Positions 8,522 through 17,162 of a DNA stretch of 51,757 nt are shown in pieces. The notes below the pieces were generated by a model. That model saw nothing but the letters and a program-made list of their open reading frames with translations. It was not told the DNA's origin and did no database searches. The stretch is from Opitutales bacterium (GTDB taxonomy: Bacteria; Verrucomicrobiota; Verrucomicrobiia; Opitutales; Seribacteraceae): positions 1 through 51,757 of the forward strand of contig JAQWWZ010000043.1 of the NCBI GenBank assembly GCA_029254745.1, read 5' to 3'. Made by a program: the position numbers and the translations under genes. Each line of letters starts with the position of its first letter. The first letter of the stretch is position 1.

Positions 8522-9844
8522 ATGGAATTCATGGTGTACGGTCTTGCTGGGTTTGGAATTGGAATCGGAATTCTTGTTTTTTTCCTTATTCGATCCCGCA
8601 GGGAATCTTCAGCGCTGCAGACTCACATAGCAGAAAATTATTCCCTAGGCGAACAGCTCATTCGCTCCAAGAAAATAGAAACTGAATTGAGGGCAGAATT
8701 GAAACAATCTGATTTTGAAAGAATCAAGCACAAAACCATTAATGAGGAATTAAACAGAAAACTAGAAAAACAACTTGATGATCAAAAGGAGGCAACTGAA
8801 CAGATGCAGGAAAAGTTCGAAAATCTTGCCAATAAAATTCTCGACCAGAAGAGTGCAAAATTTACTGAATCCAATAGACAAAACATAAAGTCCTTACTTG
8901 AACCCCTTGACAAAGACCTGCGAAATTTTCGAAAAAAAGTCGAAGACATTCATGAAAAAGATCTGAGTCAACATGCATCACTCAAGGAATTCCTGAGTAA
9001 TTTACAGAATACACAGTCTCAGTTGAGCGAGGAAGCCCGAAACTTAACCACTGCATTAAAAGGAGATTCTAAAAAGCAAGGTGACTGGGGAGAATTCATT
9101 CTTCAAAGGACACTGGAAGCCTCTGGCTTGGTAAAAGGCCTGGAGTTCTCCATGCAAGAAAGCTTCGATCGCCAAAGGCCAGACGCCATTATTAGGTTAC
9201 CCGAAGACCGGGCAATTGTAGTCGACGCAAAAGTATCCCTAACCGCATATGAGCGCTCCATTGGAAGCGATGACCCAGAAGTTAAAAAGCAGGCTGAGAA
9301 GGAACACCTCCAATCCATTAAAAAGCATGTGGATGAGCTAGCCGAAAAAGATTACTCCGCCATTGAACAGATTAATACCCCTGACTTTGTCTTACTCTTC
9401 ATTCCTATTGAACCGGCATTTGGAACCGCCCTATCTCAAGACCCAGACCTTTATCAATACTCTTTTGACCGCAAAATCGTTTTGGTTACATCTTCCACAC
9501 TCATGGCCACGATTAAAACGGTGGCAAATCTTTGGAAATTGGAAAAGCAAAACAAGCATGCTCATGATGTCGCCCGGCGGGCGGGTTTACTTTACGATAA
9601 ATTTGTAGGTTTTCTTTCCAACATGGAAGAAGTGGGAAAAGTATTAGGTAAAGCAAGCGAGGCCCATCATAAAGCAATAAGCCAGCTATCAAGTGGTCCA
9701 GGGAATCTGGTCGGCCAAGTTGAAAAACTTAAAACTATGGGCATCCGAACCAAAAAATCTCTTCCTGCTTCTTTTGCTAATAATATTGAATCCGATCCTG
9801 ATCAGGAGAAACCTCCTGAAGCTGAACAACTGCCTTTGCTTTAA
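8522..9844 (+). CDS. rmuC: DNA recombination protein RmuC
   Basis: A 440-residue protein with an N-terminal membrane anchor (about residues 4-25), a long coiled coil (about 30-175) and the RmuC nuclease-fold core: GDWGEFILQRTLEASGLVKG, RPDAIIRLPEDRAIVVDAKVSL, FVLLFIPIEPAF, then LVTSSTLMATIKTVANLW and a closing helical segment. RmuC limits inversions between short repeats in E. coli. The PD-(D/E)xK-like residues are present (the Asp of RPDA and the DAK motif). The gene is alone on this strand and is followed by about 600 bp without a recognised gene. Confidence 0.95.
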   Translation: MEFMVYGLAGFGIGIGILVFFLIRSRRESSALQTHIAENYSLGEQLIRSKKIETELRAELKQSDFERIKHKTINEELNRKLEKQLDDQKEATEQMQEKFENLANKILDQKSAKFTESNRQNIKSLLEPLDKDLRNFRKKVEDIHEKDLSQHASLKEFLSNLQNTQSQLSEEARNLTTALKGDSKKQGDWGEFILQRTLEASGLVKGLEFSMQESFDRQRPDAIIRLPEDRAIVVDAKVSLTAYERSIGSDDPEVKKQAEKEHLQSIKKHVDELAEKDYSAIEQINTPDFVLLFIPIEPAFGTALSQDPDLYQYSFDRKIVLVTSSTLMATIKTVANLWKLEKQNKHAHDVARRAGLLYDKFVGFLSNMEEVGKVLGKASEAHHKAISQLSSGPGNLVGQVEKLKTMGIRTKKSLPASFANNIESDPDQEKPPEAEQLPLL

Positions 9845-10450
9845 ACTTTTAAATCTTTTCCATTTTTTATCCCTCAAGAAAAAATAGACTCATATCTTTC
9901 AGCCGTGGGACCCAAATTAAAAAAATCAGTCAGGCCCTCTACTTAAATTTACGATTCGGGAAATTGGTAAGGATTACGATACCGCTCTGCCTTATGCTAA
10001 AAGCAATCCGTTTGGTTTAGTATTTTTTTTACCATTGATAAAATCAAAAGGCGCAAACTGAATTGATTACAGTGAGTGACATTTTGTTGAAAGATGCGCG
10101 CTTACACATCAGGACACTTTTTATTTATCGTACCGGGATTATGCTGCTGCGGGCCAAATAAAGACTGCTTCCCCCGAGCTAGAAAATTTTTAGAAACCAA
10201 AAATAAATGGAACCCGGATATTACCTTCGGTTCAGGCTTTCTCAGGCATTTAGAACGAATATAAAGGATAGCTTACTCTTCCACCTCTGGCTTTTAATGG
10301 AAGCAAAAATACAAAGTAGTAACGATTCAGTATATTGAAACATTATTTGCAGCGATCAGGTTGCCTTAAATAAAATTTAAAAAAAAGGGATAAAATTCAC
10401 TTGTCGTTCGATATATTGCTACTCAAGATTAATATTTTACAGTTTTGCCT
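9845..10450. other. Long intergenic stretch, no recognised gene
   Basis: About 600 bp between rmuC and the first DUF1501 gene. An unclassified 56-codon frame (ATG at 10094, stop at 10264, plus strand) has a hydrophobic start followed by CCCGPNKDCF, but no ribosome-binding site and no family match that I recognise. Another frame shows protein-like fragments (GKDYDTALPYAKSNPFGL upstream, LSYRDYAAAGQIKTASPELE downstream) broken by stops, which could be remains of a dead gene. The promoter of the five-gene run at 10451-22356 should lie at the right end. Nothing here can be called with confidence. Confidence 0.4.
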
Positions 10451-11770
10451 ATGAAGTTTTCACGCAGTTCAGACTTACCATTTCATTTTTCTAGGCGGAA
10501 TTTTATGCACGTAGGTCTACTTGGGGGGCTGGGCCTCTCCCTCGGTGACTTTTTACAAATGAAAGCTGAAGGCGCCCAGAAGCTTTACAAATCCATGGAA
10601 GGCCCCGCCAAAAATGTCATCCACATTTATTTACCTGGAGGTATGGCACACCAAGAGTCCTGGGACCCAAAGCCGTATGCTCCCCTCGAATACCGCGGCC
10701 CCTTTGGAAGCATAAAAACTAAAATCCCTGGCGTTCAGTTTAGTGAAAACTTTCAGGAATCTGCAAAAATTGCAGATAAGCTTACGATATGTAGATCAAT
10801 GACCCATGGTGAAGCTGCCCATGATAGAGGGACTCACAATATGTTCACTGGTTACAAACCGAGCCCGGCTATAAAATTCCCTAGTTTTGGGTCCGTTGTT
10901 TCCCACGAGCTGGGAAGTCGTAAAAATTTACCCCCTTATGTTTGTATTCCAAGAGTTCCGAATGAATTTGCGGGCAGTGGTTACCTGAGCTCTTCCTTTG
11001 GGCCTTTTAGTGTCGGATCAGATCCAGCAAAGAAAGAATTTGAAGTCCGGGATCTCTCCCTGCCAAAAAATATTTCTGACCATCGATTTGCAGACAGAAA
11101 AAATCTTTTGAAAATGGTTGATGCTCATTTCAGGTCTAAAGAAAACTCAGATGGGCTTGATGCGATGGACAAATTCTACAAAGACGCCTACTCACTGATC
11201 AATTCCAAAGAAGCGAAAGAAGCCTTTGATTTGTCTAAAGAAAACCAAAAAGTTAAAGAAAGATATGGCAAGAATGAGGCTGGTTTACGCATGCTACTTG
11301 CCCGAAGACTTGTAGAATCTGGCGTCCGCTTTGTTTCACTCACTTACGGAGGTTGGGACCATCATCAGAATATTGAAACTGGCTTTAGCCAACAAGCACC
11401 CCAACTAGACAAAGCATTTGCCACCCTCATTAGCGACCTTGATGAACGGGGCATGCTTGACAGCACCCTCGTCATACTCTCTTCAGAATTTGGCAGAACC
11501 CCAAAAATCAACAAAGACAATGGACGTGATCACTACCCCCGAGTTTTTAGCGTTGCTCTCGCTGGCGGTGGCATAACACGAGGAAATATTTACGGTTCAT
11601 CCGACGCCTTTGCCACAGCACCAGAAGACAACCCTCTTTCAGTCGAAGATCTCGCATCTACCATTTATGATCGAATCGGTATTGTTGCCGACAAAGAACT
11701 TATGGCTCCCGGAGGCCGACCGATGGAAATTGTGGACGGTGGTAAAGTAATCAAAGAAATTTGCGCGTAA
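10451..11770 (+). CDS. DUF1501 family protein (sulfatase-fold, Tat-exported)
   Basis: A 439-residue protein starting at the ATG at 10451. The signal is twin-arginine type (FSRRNFMHVGLLGGLGLSL). DUF1501 features run through the protein: VIHIYLPGGMAHQESWDPKP, CRSMTHGEAAHDRGTHNMFTG, SSEFGRTPKI, and GRDHYPRVF with a metal-site-like His. DUF1501 proteins share the alkaline phosphatase/sulfatase fold and nearly always pair with PSCyt1/DUF1549/DUF1553 proteins in planctomycetes and verrucomicrobia, as here. Their reaction is unknown. It leads a run of five same-strand genes with gaps of 60 bp or less, and so is probably the first gene of an operon. Confidence 0.92.
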   Translation: MKFSRSSDLPFHFSRRNFMHVGLLGGLGLSLGDFLQMKAEGAQKLYKSMEGPAKNVIHIYLPGGMAHQESWDPKPYAPLEYRGPFGSIKTKIPGVQFSENFQESAKIADKLTICRSMTHGEAAHDRGTHNMFTGYKPSPAIKFPSFGSVVSHELGSRKNLPPYVCIPRVPNEFAGSGYLSSSFGPFSVGSDPAKKEFEVRDLSLPKNISDHRFADRKNLLKMVDAHFRSKENSDGLDAMDKFYKDAYSLINSKEAKEAFDLSKENQKVKERYGKNEAGLRMLLARRLVESGVRFVSLTYGGWDHHQNIETGFSQQAPQLDKAFATLISDLDERGMLDSTLVILSSEFGRTPKINKDNGRDHYPRVFSVALAGGGITRGNIYGSSDAFATAPEDNPLSVEDLASTIYDRIGIVADKELMAPGGRPMEIVDGGKVIKEICA

Positions 11771-11829
11771 AAATTGAGCCTTCCTCTCTCGTTCACACCA
11801 CTTTCAGTGCTGACTTCAGCCAAAGCTGT

Positions 11830-14262
11830 ATGAGTAAAATCTCACCTTTCATTTATTTCATCCTCCTAACCACAGCTTCCTTCACCTTTGGCAGTGAGCC
11901 TATCATTGATAGCTTGCTTCCGCGCGGGGGACAAAAGGGCACAGACCAGATTATTCTCATAAAAGGAAAACGATTAGCGGACACGACAAGGTTTCTTTTT
12001 TATAAACCTGGGCTATCCGTAACTGACATCCAGCAAACCAACGGGAAAGAGGTTGGAGTCACTTTTAAAATCGCACCCAATGCACCTCTCGGACAGCATG
12101 AAGTTCGGTTGTGCACCGACAAAGGAATAAGTAATCTCGTAACCTTTTGGGTTGGCCCTTTTGAGAACCTGAAAGAGGTTGAGCCAAACTCATCTTTTGC
12201 AACTGCACAGCCGATTCCGTTAAACTTCACGGTCAATGGTATTTGCCTAAATGAAGATGTTGATTTTTTTGAAATTAATGCGACCAAGGGTGAAAGAATT
12301 AGTGCTGAGATTGAAGCCATTCGCTTATCTGGTCCTCTTTTTGATCCCTTCCTAGCGATTCTCAACGACAAACGCTTTGAAATTGCTACTAATGATGACT
12401 CTGAACTTCTACTTCAAGATAGTACGCTGAGCATCCTTGCTCCTTATGATGGGGTTTACAGAATTGAGGTAAGGGACTCTTCCTACAAAGGAGGTAAAGC
12501 CTTTCACTACCGCTTACATGTTGGCACTTTCCCCCGCCCCCTTGTTGCTTTTCCCGCAGGCAGCCAATCCGGGGTTGCACGCGAATTTAAATTTCTTGGG
12601 GACCCTACTGGTGATTTCGTAAAAAATATAACTATTCCATCCACATCTGATTCACTTTTTGCGTACCACCACCAGGAAAATGACTTATTTTCACCCAGCC
12701 CAAACCTGCTGCGCATAACCCATTACCCTTCTGTTGAAGAAAGAGAACCAAACAATCTCATGAAAGAAGCAACGATCACGAAGTTAACTCTTCCACTCGC
12801 CTTCGATGGTGTGATCGAAGAGGAAGGCGATATGGATTACTTTCGTTTCTCGGCCAAAAAGGGAGATCGGTTTTACATCCGAGCTCACGCCCGCTCGATT
12901 GCATCACCTTTAGACCCAGTACTAAATTTATATCATGAAAATGGAAAGTCTATACGGGGTAATGATGATGCTGATAAAGGCCCTGATAGCCTCATTACCC
13001 AGACTTTCCCCAAGGATGGAGAGTACATTCTTCGCATCCGCGACCATTTGGGCCGAGGCAGCCCAAGGCATGTCTACCGAATAGAAACTGACCGTATTAC
13101 AGCTAAAATTTCAGGTTTGATCCCAAAGTTTGGAAATCGCGATTCTCAGTCCCGCCAAATGATACCCGTCCCGCAAGGTGGTAAGGTGGCAACAGTACTT
13201 TCATTGAATAGGAAAAATTTTAGTGGGGCTATTGAACTGATAGCCGGAAATCTCCCTCCGAAAGTTTTCATGACAGCTCCCCATACCCCAAATAATCTTA
13301 ACACAGTCACCCTTCTTTTTGAGGCATCTCCTGACGCACCCAAATCAGCGACTCTTTCTAATGTAAGATTAATTCATAAAAACGAGAACAAAGAAAAAGA
13401 AATTTCTGGAGAATTCAACCACCAGGTAGAACTCGTTTATGGCCCGCCCAACAACCAATGCTACTATGACTCCAGCTTTCATAGACTCCCTGTTGCTGTG
13501 GTTGATCCCGTTCCCTTTGCAGTAAAATTACACCCGCCCAAAACACCCATAGTCCAAGGCGGTTCGATGAATCTTAAGGTCGAGATTTTTAGAGATGCCA
13601 ACTTCACTGAAGATATAACTGTAAAGATATTAGCCCGCCCTACCGGCTTAGGAGCCCGATCCAGTATCAAAATCAAAGGCACTCAGTCATCTGGCTTTTA
13701 CCCCCTTACGGCCAACGGGAATGCTGAAACAGGCAGGTGGAAAATAGCAGTCCAAGGCGAAGCGAAAGGACAAGGTGGAGGATCATTGCTTGCAGCTTCT
13801 GACTTTATCGAGCTCGATATAGAAGAACCCTATGTTCAGGGTAAACTTAACATGTCAGCCATCCAGAAAGGGAATAAAGGAACCGTTACCTGCATCCTTT
13901 CTATTCTCAGACCTTTTTCCGGTAAAGGCCAAATTGAGCTTAAGGGCTTACCTCCATTAACCACCTGCCCGCCCCTTTCATTTGATGGAAACACATCGCT
14001 GGTTTCTTTTCCGATAGAAGTCTCAGAAAAAGCACAACCAGGCATCACTAAAAACCTTTTCTGCTTTGCCAAAATTCCTTTTCAAAACTCCATGATTGTT
14101 CAAACTGTTGGCCAAGGCGGACAGATCCGGATAGACCATCCCCCTCCAAAAGCAAAAACTACATCAAGGACACCAATAAAAGAGTCAACATCTCAAACAA
14201 AAACCAAGGCAATCAGCCGACTCGAACAGTTGAGGGCAAAAGCCACAAGTCCAGCAAACTAA
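11830..14262 (+). CDS. Secreted PPC-domain protein with TIG-like N-terminus
   Basis: An 810-residue protein from the ATG at 11830, which gives a signal peptide (MSKISPFIYFILLTTASFTFG). A TTG at 11761, overlapping the previous stop, is possible but would bury the signal. The domain order is an IPT/TIG-like beta-sandwich (PIIDSLLPRGGQKGTDQIIL), two bacterial pre-peptidase C-terminal (PPC) domains marked by EVEPNSSFATAQ with DVDFFEI and by EEREPNN with DMDYFRF, then a long region of Ig-like strands and a Lys/Thr-rich tail. PPC domains normally follow secreted proteases, but no protease domain is present. It is probably an extracellular binding partner of the flanking DUF1501 and cytochrome-like proteins. 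Confidence 0.85.
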   Translation: MSKISPFIYFILLTTASFTFGSEPIIDSLLPRGGQKGTDQIILIKGKRLADTTRFLFYKPGLSVTDIQQTNGKEVGVTFKIAPNAPLGQHEVRLCTDKGISNLVTFWVGPFENLKEVEPNSSFATAQPIPLNFTVNGICLNEDVDFFEINATKGERISAEIEAIRLSGPLFDPFLAILNDKRFEIATNDDSELLLQDSTLSILAPYDGVYRIEVRDSSYKGGKAFHYRLHVGTFPRPLVAFPAGSQSGVAREFKFLGDPTGDFVKNITIPSTSDSLFAYHHQENDLFSPSPNLLRITHYPSVEEREPNNLMKEATITKLTLPLAFDGVIEEEGDMDYFRFSAKKGDRFYIRAHARSIASPLDPVLNLYHENGKSIRGNDDADKGPDSLITQTFPKDGEYILRIRDHLGRGSPRHVYRIETDRITAKISGLIPKFGNRDSQSRQMIPVPQGGKVATVLSLNRKNFSGAIELIAGNLPPKVFMTAPHTPNNLNTVTLLFEASPDAPKSATLSNVRLIHKNENKEKEISGEFNHQVELVYGPPNNQCYYDSSFHRLPVAVVDPVPFAVKLHPPKTPIVQGGSMNLKVEIFRDANFTEDITVKILARPTGLGARSSIKIKGTQSSGFYPLTANGNAETGRWKIAVQGEAKGQGGGSLLAASDFIELDIEEPYVQGKLNMSAIQKGNKGTVTCILSILRPFSGKGQIELKGLPPLTTCPPLSFDGNTSLVSFPIEVSEKAQPGITKNLFCFAKIPFQNSMIVQTVGQGGQIRIDHPPPKAKTTSRTPIKESTSQTKTKAISRLEQLRAKATSPAN

Positions 14263-14269
14263 GAATAGA

Positions 14270-17125
14270 TTGAATCGCCGACATCACACTCTTTATTGGA
14301 TTCTATTTTCCTCACTGATTGTTCATTTTTCAATCAGCAAAGAAAATAGTAGGTTTCGTGAAACAAAGAAACCCTCCTCTCTCACACTCCAGAAAAAAAC
14401 TTCTCCGACTTCTTTCTTTCGTGAAAAAGTAGGCCCTATTTTCGAAGGTCATTGCATTGAGTGCCACGGACCAAAGAACTCAAAAGGTGGACTTCGACTT
14501 GATACCAAAAACTTGGCAATGAAAGGTGGGATTTCTGGATCCGTCATTACTCCCGGAAATTTATTGGATAGCCTGATCATTGAACGCACCCACCTTGACC
14601 CTACTGATGATGATGCGATGCCCCCAGATAATCACCCCCTTTCTGCAGGTCAAAAAAACATTCTTAAGCAATGGGTGCAGGAGGGTGGATTCTGGCCTAA
14701 GGGGCAGCCATTAAAAGCACATTCAGAAGAGCAACTTGCTTTACGAGCCAACGCAGCCAACAAAAAACTACTGAGTCTTGAAGCGTTCCCCTCATCCATC
14801 AGCCTACACCATGCAGAGGATTTTAATTCTTACACCATTCTTGCCAAATATGCAGATGGCGTAAGCCGTGATGTGACCTTTGAATCATCTTTTACGATAA
14901 AGGGTCCTGAGATTATAAGAATTCAGGACGCCACCATTTTCCCAACTTCGAATGGTAAAACCAAGCTAGGAGTGAACTACCGAAATCTCAAAATAGATAT
15001 ACCTATTTCAATTGACGACTATGAGAAAAGCAGGGGGATAAGTTTTAATTTGGATGTAATGCCAATCTTCATGAAAGCAGGTTGTAACACCGGCTCTTGC
15101 CACGGATCTGCACGCGGACAAGACCGCTTCATGCTCTCTCTATTCGGCTATGACCCAGCAGGAGATTATTTCCGAATCACCCGGGAACAAGGTACCCGAA
15201 GAATCAACCTCGCTCTTCCTGAAGAAAGTATGCTCTTAGAAAAAGCCATAGGTGCAGTGCCTCATACTGGAGGGAAGCTTTTCGATAAAAAAAGTAACCA
15301 CTGGCAGACCTTACACAACTGGCTGAAAGCCGGTGCACCAGAGGATTCAGAGAAGGTAGCAAGACCCGAACGAGTTGAGTTATTCCCCCCTTCCCTCCTC
15401 CTCGAAGGGAACGGAGCAACCCAACAACTAACTGTACTTGCACACTACTCCGACGGAACCACACGCGATGTCACTCCCTTGACTGTATTCCAGTCAAATA
15501 ACATACAATCGGCAGCAGTCGATAATGGAGGTGAAATCACAGCGGGTAAACGGGGTGAGGCATTTGTCATGGCTCGCTTTAATGTCTTCACTGTGGGAAT
15601 TCAAACCATTGTGATTCCAGAGGGACTGAATTACAATCGCCCCAAAACTGAAGAGTTTACCTATGTGGACACCCTGGTCCACAACAAGCTAAGCAAGTTA
15701 CGGATCACTCCTTCTCCATTATGTTCGGACGAAGTTTTTATAAGGCGGGTATATTTAGACATCACGGGTATGTTGCCGGGTATAGAAGAGCTCACAAAAT
15801 TCCTGCAGGACAAATCCGCCACGAAGCGAAGTCTTCTGATTGATCAACTCCTTGAACGCAAGGAATTTACTGAGCTTTGGGTCATGAAGTTTGCAGAACT
15901 CTTACAGATTCAGACCGATGCAAATGAAGGAATGAGCTACAAGGCGACCCTTCTTTACTTCAACTGGCTAAAGGACCGCATTGCCAACAATGTATCTATG
16001 GATCAAATCGTGAAGGAGTTAATCACTTCCAAAGGTGGTACTTTTGTGAGCCCCCCCACCAATTATTATCAAGTAGAGCGAGATAATCTAAAAATTGCTG
16101 AAAATGTTGCTCAGGTATTTATGGGCATGAGAATTCAATGTGCACAATGTCACAATCACCCATTTGACCAATGGACCCAGAATGATTACTACTCCTTTGC
16201 ATCTTTTTTTAGTCAAGTGGGAAGAAAGCGGGGTGCCGATCCCCGAGAACATGTTATTTACAACCGCAAAAATGGGGAAATCAATCATCCAGTTCACAGG
16301 AAGCCGCTTCCTCCGAAGTTCCTTGGCGGTCATACCCCTGAAATCCCCAAAGATGTTGACCGTAGAGAAGTGCTTGCGAATTGGCTCGCTTCGCCCGAAA
16401 ACCCATACTTTGCCAAAAACTTGGCAAATCTTGTGTGGGCCCATTTTTTTGGTCAAGGTATCATTGAACCAGTCGATGATGTTAGGGTTTCCAACCCACC
16501 TGCAAACCCAGAACTCTTAGATGAACTAGGGCGTCGATTTACCGCCTACAAATATGATTTTAAAAAACTGGTAAAAGATGTTTGTAATTCCAGAACTTAC
16601 CAACTGTCGACCCAATCCACTCAATCAAACCAAGATGATCGACGAAACTTTGCCCGGGCAACCATGAGACGCCTACGCGCTGAAATCCTGCTGGATGCAA
16701 TATCACAAGTTACGGAAACCAAAAATAAATTCCCGGGACTCCCTCGCGGTGCGAAAGCTGTGCAGATTGCAAATGGTAAAGTTAATAATTATTTCCTCAC
16801 TACTTTTGGCAGGGCAAAGCGAGAATCCGTGTGCTCTTGCGAGGTGGTCATGGAACCAAGTCTATCCCAGGCTCTTCATCTCCTTAATGGAGAAACTACA
16901 AATAAGCGTATTACCCAAGGTAAAGTAATCTCAAAATTTCTTACAGAAGGTCAATCTGCAGAAGAGATTATCCGATGGTTATACCGTCGATGCTACTCCA
17001 GGAATCCGACGCCTGATGAGCTCAGTAATCTTGCTCAAACTATTACCTCTGGAGACGAAGAAAAGGGCCTAATCGATATTTTTTGGGCCCTGTTAAACTC
17101 CAAGGAATTTATTTTTAATCACTAA
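14270..17125 (+). CDS. PSCyt1/DUF1549/DUF1553 secreted protein with two Ig-like domains
   Basis: A 951-residue protein opening at TTG 14270, 8 bp after the previous stop; no nearby in-frame ATG precedes the signal segment, so TTG is probably the true start. After a hydrophobic leader comes a planctomycete-type cytochrome domain with CIECHGP, two BIG2-like domains (ISLHHAEDF..., VELFPPSLLLEGN...) with a CNTGSCHG motif between them, DUF1549 (DTLVHNKL; FIRRVYLDITGMLP) ending in CAQCHNHPFDQW, and DUF1553 (REVLANWLASPENPYFAKNLANLVWAH). CIECH and CAQCH are classic CxxCH haem-binding sites; CNTGSCH has a wider spacing. The protein is likely periplasmic and redox-active. Its substrate is unknown. Confidence 0.9.
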   Translation: MNRRHHTLYWILFSSLIVHFSISKENSRFRETKKPSSLTLQKKTSPTSFFREKVGPIFEGHCIECHGPKNSKGGLRLDTKNLAMKGGISGSVITPGNLLDSLIIERTHLDPTDDDAMPPDNHPLSAGQKNILKQWVQEGGFWPKGQPLKAHSEEQLALRANAANKKLLSLEAFPSSISLHHAEDFNSYTILAKYADGVSRDVTFESSFTIKGPEIIRIQDATIFPTSNGKTKLGVNYRNLKIDIPISIDDYEKSRGISFNLDVMPIFMKAGCNTGSCHGSARGQDRFMLSLFGYDPAGDYFRITREQGTRRINLALPEESMLLEKAIGAVPHTGGKLFDKKSNHWQTLHNWLKAGAPEDSEKVARPERVELFPPSLLLEGNGATQQLTVLAHYSDGTTRDVTPLTVFQSNNIQSAAVDNGGEITAGKRGEAFVMARFNVFTVGIQTIVIPEGLNYNRPKTEEFTYVDTLVHNKLSKLRITPSPLCSDEVFIRRVYLDITGMLPGIEELTKFLQDKSATKRSLLIDQLLERKEFTELWVMKFAELLQIQTDANEGMSYKATLLYFNWLKDRIANNVSMDQIVKELITSKGGTFVSPPTNYYQVERDNLKIAENVAQVFMGMRIQCAQCHNHPFDQWTQNDYYSFASFFSQVGRKRGADPREHVIYNRKNGEINHPVHRKPLPPKFLGGHTPEIPKDVDRREVLANWLASPENPYFAKNLANLVWAHFFGQGIIEPVDDVRVSNPPANPELLDELGRRFTAYKYDFKKLVKDVCNSRTYQLSTQSTQSNQDDRRNFARATMRRLRAEILLDAISQVTETKNKFPGLPRGAKAVQIANGKVNNYFLTTFGRAKRESVCSCEVVMEPSLSQALHLLNGETTNKRITQGKVISKFLTEGQSAEEIIRWLYRRCYSRNPTPDELSNLAQTITSGDEEKGLIDIFWALLNSKEFIFNH

Positions 17126-17162
17126 ATATGTTTGGCTGTCTAAGATAATTTTTTCTCCCACC

